The notes beneath the pieces were generated by a model that did not search any database, was not told the DNA's origin, and saw only the letters and a program-made list of their open reading frames with translations. DNA of 64,000 nt from an uncultured Gallionellaceae bacterium (lineage in GTDB: Bacteria > Pseudomonadota > Gammaproteobacteria > Burkholderiales > Gallionellaceae), in NCBI GenBank assembly GCA_903847155.1, contig CAINCU010000043.1, positions 1 through 64,000 on the forward strand. Direction: 5' to 3'. A program made the position numbers and the translations under genes. This document shows positions 18,122-27,345 of this stretch, one piece after another (the first letter of the stretch is position 1; every line of letters starts with the position of its first letter).

Positions 18122-18232
18122 ATGGCTAATGAAACTACACCGCTCGTTGCTACTCCGCCAAAAATGCTCGATCAAGTCCGCTACAAGATCAGGGTCAAAC
18201 ATTACAGCATTCAATTAGAAACACAAAACTGA
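18122..18232 (+). pseudogene. intI: Integron integrase N-terminal remnant
   Basis: An open frame of 36 codons, MANETTPLVATPPKMLDQVRYKIRVKHYSIQLETQN, ends at TGA 18230. The segment LDQVRxKIRVKHYSIxTExxY is the typical N-terminal core-binding start of integron integrases (about 320-340 residues when complete). The catalytic tyrosine-recombinase part is missing and draT begins on the other strand 64 bp later, so the gene is dead. Its orientation away from the VOC gene matches an intI-attI-cassette layout. Confidence 0.75.
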
Positions 18233-18295
18233 ATGAATGGTTAGATCAACTAGATTTCCGTCTCACCCTTCGACGAGCCCAGAGCGAACAGCACA

Positions 18296-19198
18296 TCAAT
18301 ACGCCGCAATACTTACCTCATACAACCCGCCCACCACCGTAAACTCATCCTCCCCCTGCAACATCCCCGGCAACAATCTCGTATAGCAAAACACTTTCGC
18401 CAGCGGCACGCGCGCCGTCAGCAAGTAATCCCCAAACTCATCCGCCCGTTCGCGGTTGGCAGTGAATGAACTCAAGCTGTTAAACAGCACCACACGCCGT
18501 TTGTCATCGAGGCAGGTCAGCGTTTCGTAATCATCCACGCTGTTCACGCCGCGATACAGGGTGAGGTGTGTCTCGCCGGGATGTTGGCGTGCGAGTTCGT
18601 ATTGGCAATAGGTGTAGAGCAGGTCGAACTGCGACTCCAGTGCATTCGTTCCATACAGCGCTTTGGCGCGCATTTCCAGGTAGCGGCGATAGGCTTCGCC
18701 GGACAGGTTGCGGATCGGGGCGGCGTGGTGTCGTGGCAATAATCCGAAGCGCGATTCCACCCAGCCTTTCAATGCCGCGCCTTCCCGTCCATCCGCATCA
18801 AAACTCCAGCCGCGCACCATGCGCAGGTAGTCGGCTTTCTGCCGCTTGTGCGTGTTCTGCGCCGAGTAGCCAGCTTGTTCCGGGTCGTCCAGATAGAACG
18901 CGGCGTTCATGTGCATGGTGAAAGCTTCGGCGCGTTCTTGCGCGGTGTCGAGCTTGTCCAGAAATGCAAACAGGCCGCGATGGAATTGCGCTACGCCGTC
19001 GAGTTCGAGGGCGACGGGTGAGTGCTGGAAGGTGAGACCGCCGAGGATGTCGGCAGGCAGGTTGCAGCGGTTGATCGGCAGGCGCGCGGAACGCGGCAGC
19101 ATGAGTGATTCTGTTGTCGCGGCTGCTACAAACGGCTGGGCTTTGTTGTGTTGCACATCCGCCAATGAGTTTTGCGCTGAATTATTTTTTGTTTGCAT
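18296..19198 (-). CDS. draT: NAD-dinitrogen-reductase ADP-ribosyltransferase
   Basis: This 300-residue DraT attaches ADP-ribose to Arg101 of NifH and so switches nitrogenase off when ammonium or darkness/energy signals demand it. Recognisable family segments are LPINRCNLPADILGGLTFQHSP, FHRGLFAFLDKL, RKADYLRMVRGWSFDADGREGAALKGWVESRFGLLPRHH and HLTLYRGVNSVDDYE. It is divergent from nifH, and no draG glycohydrolase is present in the window. The start is uncertain: ATG 19198 gives a 32-residue extra N-terminus; MLPRSARLPINRC at 19102 would place the NifA site upstream of the gene rather than inside it. Confidence 0.93.
   Translation of the reverse strand: MQTKNNSAQNSLADVQHNKAQPFVAAATTESLMLPRSARLPINRCNLPADILGGLTFQHSPVALELDGVAQFHRGLFAFLDKLDTAQERAEAFTMHMNAAFYLDDPEQAGYSAQNTHKRQKADYLRMVRGWSFDADGREGAALKGWVESRFGLLPRHHAAPIRNLSGEAYRRYLEMRAKALYGTNALESQFDLLYTYCQYELARQHPGETHLTLYRGVNSVDDYETLTCLDDKRRVVLFNSLSSFTANRERADEFGDYLLTARVPLAKVFCYTRLLPGMLQGEDEFTVVGGLYEVSIAAY
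19115..19130 (+). promoter_or_regulatory. NifA upstream activator site of nifH
   Basis: TGT-N10-ACA (TGTCGCGGCTGCTACA), 98 bp upstream of the sigma-54 element. It lies inside the 5' part of draT as called from 19198. Confidence 0.75.
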
Positions 19199-19227
19199 TT
19201 CAGTCGCTTGGCTATGTGTGGGCGGGG

Positions 19228-19243
19228 TGGCATGGAGCTTGCG
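19228..19243 (+). promoter_or_regulatory. Sigma-54 promoter of nifH
   Basis: TGGCATGGAGCTTGCG with GG and GC exactly 10 nt apart, the -24/-12 signature. It lies 66 bp before the nifH ATG. Confidence 0.85.
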
Positions 19244-19290
19244 ATGTACTGGGTGCGAGCGACAGTTTTCAATCGCATCTTAAATTCTGA

Positions 19291-20190
<900 letters not shown>

Positions 20191-20198
20191 TGGATGTG

Positions 20199-20218
20199 GG
20201 TCGGGATATGTCCCGACC
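20199..20218 (+). repeat. Hairpin between nifH and nifD
   Basis: GGTCGGGA-TATG-TCCCGACC, an 8-bp perfect stem without a T-run. A processing or stability element that keeps nifH mRNA abundant is likely (known for other nif operons). Confidence 0.6.
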
Positions 20219-20284
20219 TGCACAATCTTTGAATTCCAACCCTGATGGACTCCACAAATTAGTGGGTCATTAAAGGAGAATGAA

Positions 20285-21760
20285 ATGTCTGCATTAACAC
20301 GCGAAGAAACCGAAGCGCTGATTCAGGAAGTGCTTGAGGTTTATCCAGAGAAAGCCAGAAAAGACCGCGAGAAGCATCTGGCGGTCAACGATCAATCCAT
20401 CGAACAGTCCAAGAAGTGCATCACCTCCAACCGCAAATCGTTGCCGGGCGTGATGACTATTCGCGGCTGCGCTTACGCCGGTTCCAAAGGCGTGGTGTGG
20501 GGCCCGATCAAGGACATGATCCATATTTCACACGGCCCGGTCGGCTGCGGACAATATTCCCGCGCCGGTCGCCGTAACTATTACGTCGGCACCACCGGCG
20601 TAAACTCCTTCGGCACGATGAACTTCACGACCGACTTTCAGGAAAAAGACATCGTGTTCGGCGGCGACAAGAAGCTCGCCAAAGTGATGGTCGAAATCGA
20701 AGGCCTGTTCCCCTTGAACAAAGGCATCTCGATCCAATCCGAATGTCCTATCGGCCTGATCGGCGACGACATCGAAGCCGTTGCTAAAAAGACCGCAGCA
20801 GAAACCGGCAAGCCGGTTGTTCCTGTGCGCTGCGAAGGTTTCCGTGGCGTGTCGCAATCGCTGGGTCACCACATCGCCAACGACGCGATCCGCGATTGGG
20901 TATTGCCGCGCAGCGAAGGCAAGGTTCACGAGAGCACGCCTTACGACGTGGCGGTGATCGGCGATTACAACATCGGCGGCGACGCGTGGTCTTCACGCAT
21001 TCTGTTGGAAGAAATGGGTCTGCGCGTGGTTTCTCAATGGTCCGGCGACGGCACGATTTCCGAAATGGAAAAGACACCGTTCGTGAAAATGAACCTCATC
21101 CATTGCTACCGTTCGATGAACTACATCGCGCGCCACATGGAAGAGAAATACAGCATCCCCTGGATGGAATACAACTTCTTCGGTCCGACCAAAGTTGCCG
21201 AGTCGCTGCGTGCCATCGCCGCGCATTTCGACGACAAGATCAAGGAAGGCGCAGAGCGCGTCATCGCCAAGTACCAAGCGATGATGGACGAAATCATCGC
21301 CAAGTACAAACCGCGTCTCGAAGGCAAGCGCGTCATGTTGTACGTCGGCGGATTACGCCCGCGTCACGTGATCGGTGCGTATGAAGATCTGGGCATGGAA
21401 GTGGTGGGAACAGGTTACGAGTTCGGTCACAACGACGACTACGACCGCACCATCAAAGACATGGGCAACGCCACGTTGATTTACGACGACGTGACCGGCT
21501 TTGAGTTCGAAGAATTCGTCAAACGCGTCAAGCCTGATCTGGTCGGTTCCGGCATCAAGGAAAAGTTCATCTTCCAAAAGATGGGAGTGCCTTTCCGCCA
21601 GATGCACAGCTGGGATTATTCCGGCCCGTACCACGGCTACGACGGCTTCGCCATCTTCGCCCGCGACATGGATATGACCTTGAACAACCCGTGCTGGAGC
21701 AAGATGCAAGCACCGTGGTTGAAGAAGGAAGAACCTGTGGCAGAGAAGGCGGCAGCGTAA
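20285..21760 (+). CDS. nifD: Nitrogenase molybdenum-iron protein alpha chain
   Basis: A 491-residue subunit holding FeMo-cofactor and half of the P-cluster. Conserved features: [44 protein letters not shown] (two P-cluster cysteines), [18 protein letters not shown] (third), the FeMoco cysteine region [12 protein letters not shown] and the FeMoco histidine region [24 protein letters not shown] precedes the ATG. Length is typical. Confidence 0.99.
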   Translation: MSALTREETEALIQEVLEVYPEKARKDREKHLAVNDQSIEQSKKCITSNRKSLPGVMTIRGCAYAGSKGVVWGPIKDMIHISHGPVGCGQYSRAGRRNYYVGTTGVNSFGTMNFTTDFQEKDIVFGGDKKLAKVMVEIEGLFPLNKGISIQSECPIGLIGDDIEAVAKKTAAETGKPVVPVRCEGFRGVSQSLGHHIANDAIRDWVLPRSEGKVHESTPYDVAVIGDYNIGGDAWSSRILLEEMGLRVVSQWSGDGTISEMEKTPFVKMNLIHCYRSMNYIARHMEEKYSIPWMEYNFFGPTKVAESLRAIAAHFDDKIKEGAERVIAKYQAMMDEIIAKYKPRLEGKRVMLYVGGLRPRHVIGAYEDLGMEVVGTGYEFGHNDDYDRTIKDMGNATLIYDDVTGFEFEEFVKRVKPDLVGSGIKEKFIFQKMGVPFRQMHSWDYSGPYHGYDGFAIFARDMDMTLNNPCWSKMQAPWLKKEEPVAEKAAA

Positions 21761-21768
21761 TAAATACC

Positions 21769-21788
21769 GGGCGGTAGCGATGCCGCCC
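21769..21788 (+). repeat. Hairpin between nifD and nifK
   Basis: GGGCGG ... CCGCCC, 6-bp stem with an 8-nt loop, in the 83-bp gap; no T-run, so not a strong terminator. Confidence 0.45.
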
Positions 21789-21843
21789 ACCTATCAATCT
21801 GTGCCGACATCTGCAAATTGGCAGTGAGGCTAAGGAGATAAAC

Positions 21844-23412
21844 ATGCAAAAAGCTGATGACATCAAACCTTGTTATCCATTGTTCCGTCAGGACGAATAC
21901 AAGGAATCACTGGGCAACAAGAAAGACAATTTCGAAGAAGGCCATGACGCGGCCAAAGTGCTGGAAACCTTCAAGTGGACAACCACAATGGAGTACCGCG
22001 AACTGAATTTCAAGCGCGAAGCTTTGACCGTGAATCCGGCCAAGGCCTGCCAACCTCTGGGTGCTGTGTTGTGCGCACTGGGTTTTGAAAAGACCCTGCC
22101 GTATGTGCACGGTTCGCAAGGTTGCGTGGCTTACTTCCGCACTTACTTCAACCGTCATTTCCGTGAGCCCATCTCTTGCGTGTCAGACTCCATGACCGAA
22201 GACGCAGCGGTGTTCGGCGGACAGAAGAACATGATAGACGGTCTGGAAAACGCCATCGCTCTGTACAAGCCGGAAATGATCGCTGTATCGACCACCTGTA
22301 TGGCGGAAGTGATCGGCGACGACTTGAACGCGTTCATTCTGAACACCAAAAAGGCCGGCAATATTCCCGATGAATTTCCAGTTCCATTTGCGCATACCCC
22401 GTCGTTCGTGGGTTCGCACGTGACCGGTTGGGACGGCATGTTCGAAGGCGTGATGCGTTGCTTTACCGTGAACAGCATGGAAGGCAAAGTGATCGGTTCC
22501 AACGGCAAGCTGAACATCGTTCCCGGCTTCGAGACATACCTCGGCAACTACCGTGTGATCCACCGCATGCTGGACGAGATGGGTGTGGCGCACACCATGC
22601 TGAGCGATCCGACCGAAGTGCTGGATACCCCGGCTGACGGCCAGTTCCGTATGTATGCGGGCGGCACCACGCAAGCCGAAGTGAAAGATGCGCCTAACGC
22701 CATCGACACTTTGATGCTGCAACCGCTGCAACTCGACAAGACGCGCAAGTATGTTGAAGGCACCTGGAAACACAGTGCGCCGAAGATCAACATTCCGATG
22801 GGTCTGGAGTGGACTGACGAATTCCTGATGAAGGTTTCCGAACTCACCGGCAAGCCGATCCCCGCATCGCTGGCCAAAGAGCGTGGCCGTTTCGTGGACA
22901 TGATGACCGACAGCCACACCTGGCTGCACGGCAAGAAGATCAGCCTGTACGGCGATCCAGACTTCGTCATGGGCATGACCAAGTTCCTCACCGAACTGGG
23001 CATCGAACCGCTGCACGTACTGTGCAATAACGGCAGCAAGAAGTGGACGAAAGCCATGCAGAAGATGCTGGACGAAACGCCATACGGCAAGAACACCCAG
23101 TTGTTCGCGGGTGCCGACCTGTGGCACTTCCGTTCGCTGGTGCTGACCGAGAAACCGGACTTCATGATCGGCAACTCCTACGCCAAGTTCATCCAGCGCG
23201 ACACGCTGGCGCTGGGCAAAGAGTTCGAAGTGCCGCTGATACGTATCGGCTTCCCGATCTTCGATCGTCACCACCTGCATCGCTCGACCACCTTGGGCTA
23301 TGAAGGTGCCATGCAGATGCTCACCACACTGACCAACGCAGTGCTGGAGCGCCTGGATGAAGAGACCAGAGGAATGGGAACCACCGACTACAACCACGAC
23401 TTGGTGCGCTAA
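21844..23412 (+). CDS. nifK: Nitrogenase molybdenum-iron protein beta chain
   Basis: A 522-residue subunit that shares the P-cluster with NifD. Motifs include NPAKACQPLGAVLCALGFEKTLPYVHGSQGCVAYFRTYFNRHFREP (two P-cluster cysteines) and STTCMAEVIGDDLNAFI (third). AAGGAG lies 7 nt upstream of the ATG. It is followed by a hairpin and nifT. Confidence 0.99.
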   Translation: MQKADDIKPCYPLFRQDEYKESLGNKKDNFEEGHDAAKVLETFKWTTTMEYRELNFKREALTVNPAKACQPLGAVLCALGFEKTLPYVHGSQGCVAYFRTYFNRHFREPISCVSDSMTEDAAVFGGQKNMIDGLENAIALYKPEMIAVSTTCMAEVIGDDLNAFILNTKKAGNIPDEFPVPFAHTPSFVGSHVTGWDGMFEGVMRCFTVNSMEGKVIGSNGKLNIVPGFETYLGNYRVIHRMLDEMGVAHTMLSDPTEVLDTPADGQFRMYAGGTTQAEVKDAPNAIDTLMLQPLQLDKTRKYVEGTWKHSAPKINIPMGLEWTDEFLMKVSELTGKPIPASLAKERGRFVDMMTDSHTWLHGKKISLYGDPDFVMGMTKFLTELGIEPLHVLCNNGSKKWTKAMQKMLDETPYGKNTQLFAGADLWHFRSLVLTEKPDFMIGNSYAKFIQRDTLALGKEFEVPLIRIGFPIFDRHHLHRSTTLGYEGAMQMLTTLTNAVLERLDEETRGMGTTDYNHDLVR

Positions 23413-23420
23413 GCCTCACG

Positions 23421-23444
23421 TAGGAGCGAGCAAGCTCGCTCCTA
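23421..23444 (+). repeat. REP-like palindrome between nifK and nifT
   Basis: TAGGAGCGAGC-AA-GCTCGCTCCTA, an 11-bp perfect palindrome. The wording matches the widespread REP elements known from Pseudomonas and relatives. As RNA it would form a strong 3' hairpin protecting the nifHDK message. Confidence 0.65.
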
Positions 23445-23465
23445 TATTTAGAACAGGAGAAACCA

Positions 23466-23690
23466 ATGGCCAACATCATGATCCAGCGCGGTAGCAAGGG
23501 TGAGTATGTGTTCTACCTGCCCAAGCGCGACCTTGAAGATGCCATCGTTTCGATGGAGTTCGACACCCTAGAAAAATGGGGAGGCGAGATCAAGTTGAAT
23601 AACGGAGGAACGTATTTCATCGAACCTCAAGCAGCTCCGGCGAAGTTGCCGATTTCGCTGCGTGCGAAACGGCTGGATGCGGCTGAATAG
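23466..23690 (+). CDS. nifT: NifT/FixU protein
   Basis: A 74-residue protein with the family pattern MANIMIQRGSKGEYVFYLPKRDLEDAIVSMEF and WGGEIKLNNGGTYFIEP. Its exact role in nitrogenase maturation is not established; it commonly follows nifK. AGGAGAAACC precedes the ATG. Confidence 0.93.
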   Translation: MANIMIQRGSKGEYVFYLPKRDLEDAIVSMEFDTLEKWGGEIKLNNGGTYFIEPQAAPAKLPISLRAKRLDAAE

Positions 23691-23748
23691 TTGTTTTAAT
23701 TCGAGATGTGAAACGTGAATCGTTTTACTTTGGAAAAGGAGAGTCATC

Positions 23749-23949
23749 ATGGCAATGAAGATCAATGGAGATTTGTGTACCGCTTGCGGTGACTGTGAAC
23801 CGGAATGCCCCACGGCATCCATCAGTGGCAAGAAAGGCGTGTTCAAGATCAACGCCGCAGAATGCACCGAATGCGACGGCGAATACGACAAGCCGCAATG
23901 CGTAAAGATTTGCCCGATCAAAGGTTGCATTACGCAGATCGCGGCGTAA
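23749..23949 (+). CDS. 2[4Fe-4S] ferredoxin, nif-associated
   Basis: A 66-residue soluble ferredoxin. First cluster motif: CTACGDCEPEC (CX2CX2CX3C); second: CTECDGEYDKPQCVKIC (CX2CX8CX3C). The longer second spacing is typical of FdxN-type ferredoxins used in nitrogen fixation. A strong AAGGAG lies upstream. Likely role: electron donor to nitrogenase or to cofactor assembly enzymes (inference from context). Confidence 0.92.
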   Translation: MAMKINGDLCTACGDCEPECPTASISGKKGVFKINAAECTECDGEYDKPQCVKICPIKGCITQIAA

Positions 23950-23962
23950 CAAAAATCATGTC

Positions 23963-23982
23963 ATTCCGGCGTAGGCCGGAAT
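23963..23982 (+). repeat. Short palindrome after the ferredoxin gene
   Basis: ATTCCGGC-GTAG-GCCGGAAT, an 8-bp perfect stem of the CATTCCGGCGTAGGCCGGAAT kind, a common dispersed element in proteobacterial genomes. Confidence 0.6.
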
Positions 23983-24024
23983 AACTGATTCAAATGAACA
24001 AGTCAGAATTTCGATGAGGTAACT

Positions 24025-24732
24025 ATGACCACCACCGTCATCACCAAAACTGCCGCGCTACGCATCGCGCAGGCTGCACGTGTGCTGGACAACGTGAACG
24101 CGGGAGCATTTGCGGCCAAGATGGGCGACAAGCTCGGGTTGCCGATCACCGAAGAAAAACTGGCCAAGGTCACCGTGGCCGATCTCAAACTCATTCTTTC
24201 CGGTGAAGAAACCGTCGAGCCGGACGTGGATAGCGCTTCGATCAAACTGGCGGTGCGTCTGTTGTGGGGACAAATCGACGATGCGGAAAATCTGCCGCCT
24301 ACGGTCGCTTATGTTGATGGCGACCTGCCTGGTAGTTTGCGTGTGGCGGTTGCATCCAACACCGAAGCCAATCTCGACGGCCATTTTGGCTCGTGTCCGC
24401 ACTTTTTGATTTATCAGGTCGGGCACAACGACATTCGTCTGATCGACATCCGTTCCACCAGCCTTACTGACGATGCAGAAGATAAGAACGTGGCGCGCGC
24501 CAATCTCATAAAGGATTGCCAGATTGTTTATGTGCAATCCATCGGCGGCCCGGCAGCGGCCAAAGCCGTGCGCGCCAACATCCATCCGGTTAAAGCGCCG
24601 GAAGGCGGCAAGGCGCAAATCGCTCTGCAACGTCTGCAAGCCGTGCTCGATGCACCGCCTCCTTGGCTGGCCAAAATACTTGGCGTGGAAGCGAAATCGT
24701 TGAGTCGCTTTGCCGAGACGGAAGACGACTGA
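24025..24732 (+). CDS. nafY: NafY/NifY-type FeMo-cofactor carrier protein
   Basis: A 235-residue protein with two parts: a NafY N-terminal helical domain (ALRIAQAARVLDNVNAGAFAAKMGDKLGLPITEEKLAKVTVADLKLIL, about 10-65) and a C-terminal NifX/NifY/NifB fold (LRVAVASNTEANLDGHFGSCPHFLIYQV ... about 100-215). The latter binds FeMo-cofactor or its precursor and hands it to apo-NifDK. The two-domain form fits NafY rather than the short NifX found later in the window. GATGAGGTAACT lies before the ATG. Confidence 0.88.
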   Translation: MTTTVITKTAALRIAQAARVLDNVNAGAFAAKMGDKLGLPITEEKLAKVTVADLKLILSGEETVEPDVDSASIKLAVRLLWGQIDDAENLPPTVAYVDGDLPGSLRVAVASNTEANLDGHFGSCPHFLIYQVGHNDIRLIDIRSTSLTDDAEDKNVARANLIKDCQIVYVQSIGGPAAAKAVRANIHPVKAPEGGKAQIALQRLQAVLDAPPPWLAKILGVEAKSLSRFAETEDD

Positions 24733-24741
24733 GGTTATCCG

Positions 24742-25014
24742 ATGATCGTCCCCGAAACACTGGAACAGATTGCCAATAGTACCGCCTCGCTCGGCGCGTT
24801 GAACGAGCACGCACTGGCCACGTTGAAGCAAACGTGGCCGGACTTGCGTTTTACGTTTTGCAACGACGACGACATGCCCGCTCGTTTGCCGCCCGTATTG
24901 CGGTGTGAAAATTTCAATCTGTATCTGGTCAACGGTAGCGAACACTGCCTCAGCCTGACCGACGATCCGCGACAGGCGATCGGTGTGGTGTTAGCGTGGG
25001 TTGATGAAGAATAA
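24742..25014 (+). CDS. Small nif-cluster protein (DUF6129-like)
   Basis: A 90-residue acidic protein with TWPDLRFTFCNDDDMPARLPPVLRCENFNLYLVNGSEHCLSLTDDPRQAIGVVLAWVDEE. It resembles the small protein that often follows nafY/nifY in proteobacterial nif clusters (DUF6129, family name from memory). No catalytic motif is seen. It is 9 bp after nafY and ends the operon. Confidence 0.75.
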   Translation: MIVPETLEQIANSTASLGALNEHALATLKQTWPDLRFTFCNDDDMPARLPPVLRCENFNLYLVNGSEHCLSLTDDPRQAIGVVLAWVDEE

Positions 25015-25025
25015 TGAACTGTAGT

Positions 25026-25077
25026 TCGGGCAAAACACAACGGGCGCGGAGGTGCCCGTTGTGTTTTGCTGCCCGAA
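25026..25077. terminator. Bidirectional terminator between the nif operon and the porin
   Basis: A very long inverted repeat: TCGGGCAAAACACAACGGGC and GCCCGTTGTGTTTTGC-T-GCCCGA with one bulged T and an 8-nt loop. A/T tracts allow termination on both strands, as the flanking genes converge. Confidence 0.88.
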
Positions 25078-25079
25078 AA

Positions 25080-26201
25080 TCAGAACACGTGCTTCATGCC
25101 CATGCTCAATGCGGATGGATCAGCCCCTGCTCCAATGGAATTGGTGGCGGCGCTGGAGAAGGCGCTGTTGCCCAGGCCATAGTTGGCTTTGCTGTCATTG
25201 TTCAGCTTGGTATAGACGACGAACAGCGTGGTGCGTTTGCTGGTGCGGTGGTCGTAGCCGAGTGAGAGTTGGCTTGCGCCGGTATTCGCGGCACCGCCGA
25301 GGTTGCCCGCTTTGGTGTAAGCCGCTTTCACCGCATTGCTGCCGAACAGATATTTGCCGGTGAGGTACAGGGCGTGGTGCCCCATGCAGTCCGCACCAGC
25401 AGCGAGCGTGCTGCAACTGGTCGGTGCGCTTGCGCCGCCCAGCGTGTCGCTGCTCTTTTCATAAGCAGCTCCGACTGTAAAATCTTCCGTCGTATAGCCG
25501 AAGCCCAGCTTGATAGCGCTTTCCTTGCCGCCGATACGCACGGTGTCGAGATGGTGCGTTTCATACGCGAGCGAGGCGTAGAAAGTGCCGTTGTCGTACA
25601 TGGCCGCGAGCGAGGTAGCACTGGCTTTGGCGGCGGCGGAAGTGGCGGCGGTCTCGGCCAGATTTATCCGTGCCAACGACGCACTGAAACCTTGCAGGAA
25701 CGGCGAGGTGTAGGCTATTACGTCTGGCTGCCGTGCATCGAACGCGGCGCTGGCCGAGAGGCCGCTGATGCTGCCCATCAGGCTGCGGTTATCGCCGATG
25801 CTGTCGGCAAAATTGTCCAGCTTGCGCGTGGAGATTTTGTAAGGCGTGTCGTAACGACCCAGCAACACCGTACCGTAACTTTGGTTGCCCACGGCGGCAT
25901 AACTGTTGCGTGTGGCGAGCGTGCCGCCCGCATTGTCCAGCGCAATCGCCGATTCGATCTGCCAGCTTGTGGTAAAGCCTTCGCCCATGTCTTCCGCGCC
26001 TTTGAGTCCGACGCGCGACGCGTTGCTCGAGACTTTGTTGATGGTTGTGCCTTGAGTGCCAGAGGTACTGGTTCCGGTATTGAAAAAATCATAAGACACA
26101 TTCGCCACGCCATAGATGGAAACATTGGACGTGTCGGCCAGTGCGGGAGTGGCGGCGAGGAAAGAGGCGACGATGAGGAAGTTGATGCGGGTTTTAGTCA
26201 T
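25080..26201 (-). CDS. Gram-negative general porin, apparently NifA/sigma-54 controlled
   Basis: A 373-residue outer-membrane porin of the betaproteobacterial trimeric type. It has a signal peptide (MTKTRINFLIVASFLAATPALA), the typical first strand SNVSIYGVANVSYDFF, ASRVGLKGAEDMGEGFTTSWQIE, GTVLLGRYDTPYK, and ends in Phe (MGMKHVF), the outer-membrane sorting residue. Such porins pass small solutes. It is embedded in the nif island between nafY and modE and has its own sigma-54 promoter and NifA-type site (see 26265 and 26367), so it may import molybdate, iron chelates or another nutrient required during nitrogen fixation (inference). Confidence 0.93.
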   Translation of the reverse strand: MTKTRINFLIVASFLAATPALADTSNVSIYGVANVSYDFFNTGTSTSGTQGTTINKVSSNASRVGLKGAEDMGEGFTTSWQIESAIALDNAGGTLATRNSYAAVGNQSYGTVLLGRYDTPYKISTRKLDNFADSIGDNRSLMGSISGLSASAAFDARQPDVIAYTSPFLQGFSASLARINLAETAATSAAAKASATSLAAMYDNGTFYASLAYETHHLDTVRIGGKESAIKLGFGYTTEDFTVGAAYEKSSDTLGGASAPTSCSTLAAGADCMGHHALYLTGKYLFGSNAVKAAYTKAGNLGGAANTGASQLSLGYDHRTSKRTTLFVVYTKLNNDSKANYGLGNSAFSSAATNSIGAGADPSALSMGMKHVF

Positions 26202-26264
26202 TTCAGGCTCCTATGGGATAATGGTTTCGGTTATGTAGATAGGTACATAACGCAAACGCATTTC

Positions 26265-26280
26265 AGCAAGGGACATGCCA
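26265..26280 (-). promoter_or_regulatory. Sigma-54 promoter of the porin
   Basis: Minus strand TGGCATGTCCCTTGCT; GG and GC are exactly 10 nt apart. It lies 64 bp before the porin ATG and matches the consensus TGGCAY-N5-TTGCW. Confidence 0.75.
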
Positions 26281-26366
26281 ATAGCGGGAGCTCCGGCCAG
26301 TGCGCGGGATTGCGTGGTATGGCGCCATAGCGTTGTAGCATTTGGGTTGTAACGAAATCGCCAAAA

Positions 26367-26382
26367 TGTTCCAAACGTTACA
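26367..26382 (-). promoter_or_regulatory. NifA-type upstream site of the porin
   Basis: TGT-N10-ACA (TGTTCCAAACGTTACA), 86 bp upstream of the sigma-54 element. A second arm TGTAACG at 26348-26354 forms an inverted pair with CGTTACA (26376-26382). The 327-bp region also serves modE in the other direction. Confidence 0.65.
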
Positions 26383-26528
26383 GGTAATGGGCTTTCATGG
26401 GCATCTTGGCAAGCGTCGAAAATTCGCGGGAATCAATCAGTGGTGCGGGATGAGTGGCAACGATGCAGTCTGTGGCATCGCTTTTGCTCATCGTTGGGTG
26501 GTGCAAGGTTATAACGAGTGAGGACATC

Positions 26529-27335
26529 ATGGCGCAAGCGGTGGCAGAGAAAGCAGAACTGGGCGTTTTACCGAAGCTGAAAATTGCCAAGGGACGGCGC
26601 TGGGATCATCTGGAATTGCTGGAACGCATCGACGGAACGGGGTCGATCACGGCGGCGGCGAGCGCGATGGGCATGAGCTACAAGGCGGCGTGGGAAGCGG
26701 TAGAGGCGATCAACAACCTTTCCGAGCAGCCACTGGTGGAGCGCAAGACCGGCGGCCAGAAAGGCGGCGGCACTACGCTCACGGTTTACGGTCGGCGCGT
26801 GGTGGGTGCGTACCGTCGTCTGGAGCAGGAGCGCGAGCAGGTTCTCAAGTCGTTAGGCCGCATCATGGAAGACTTCGATGAGTATTACCACATGATAAGG
26901 AGATTCGATATGAAGACGAGCGCACGCAATCAGTATCTGGGCAAGATCAAGAGCGTCAAATCCGGGCCGATCAATGCAGAAGTGGTGTTGGACATCGGCA
27001 GCGGGCAGAGCCTGGCGGCGATCATCACCAATGAGAGCGTGGAACATCTCGGCTTGAAGGTGGGCATGGAGGCTTACGCGCTGATCAAGGCGCCGTGGGT
27101 GATCGTGACTACATCCGACGGTTTCAAGACCAGCGCGCGCAACGAACTACACGGCACCGTGGTGCGCTGTCAGGAAGGCGCGATCAACGGCGAAGTCATC
27201 ATCGAACTGGCGGGCGGCAAGACCGTGGTAGCGGTGGTGACCAACGACAGCGTGAAGACATTGGGTTTGAAAGAAGGTGTAAAGGCATGTGCGTTGATCA
27301 AGGCATCGCACGTTATTTTGGCAGTGAATGCGTAA
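26529..27335 (+). CDS. modE: Molybdate-responsive regulator ModE
   Basis: A 268-residue regulator. The N-terminal winged helix (RRWDHLELLERIDGTGSITAAASAMGMSYKAAWEAVEAINN, about 25-65, and the wing LVERKTGGQKGGGTTLTVYG) binds DNA. Two C-terminal Mop/TOBE domains bind molybdate (SARNQYLGKIKSVKSGPINAEVVLDI... and SARNELHGTVVRCQEGAINGEVIIEL...). With molybdate it normally represses modABC and can adjust nif genes. Start MAQAVAEKAELG at 26529 with GAGGA upstream; the open frame extends further but without a site. The modA gene follows after 10 bp. Confidence 0.94.
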   Translation: MAQAVAEKAELGVLPKLKIAKGRRWDHLELLERIDGTGSITAAASAMGMSYKAAWEAVEAINNLSEQPLVERKTGGQKGGGTTLTVYGRRVVGAYRRLEQEREQVLKSLGRIMEDFDEYYHMIRRFDMKTSARNQYLGKIKSVKSGPINAEVVLDIGSGQSLAAIITNESVEHLGLKVGMEAYALIKAPWVIVTTSDGFKTSARNELHGTVVRCQEGAINGEVIIELAGGKTVVAVVTNDSVKTLGLKEGVKACALIKASHVILAVNA

Positions 27336-27345
27336 GGGGAAAGAA

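Noticed and set aside
19142-19157. A second NifA site in TGTTGTGTTGCACA upstream of nifH
   Set aside because: The distances between TGT and ACA are 3 to 8 nt, not 10.
22183-23397. A 404-codon open frame antisense to nifK
   Set aside because: It is the mirror of nifK codon usage; the sequence is rich in His/Arg/Gln without any domain, and nifK is certain.
25269-26330. A 353-codon open frame antisense to the porin
   Set aside because: The porin on the other strand has signal peptide, strands and terminal Phe; the antisense frame has low-complexity Gly/Arg/Ala composition.
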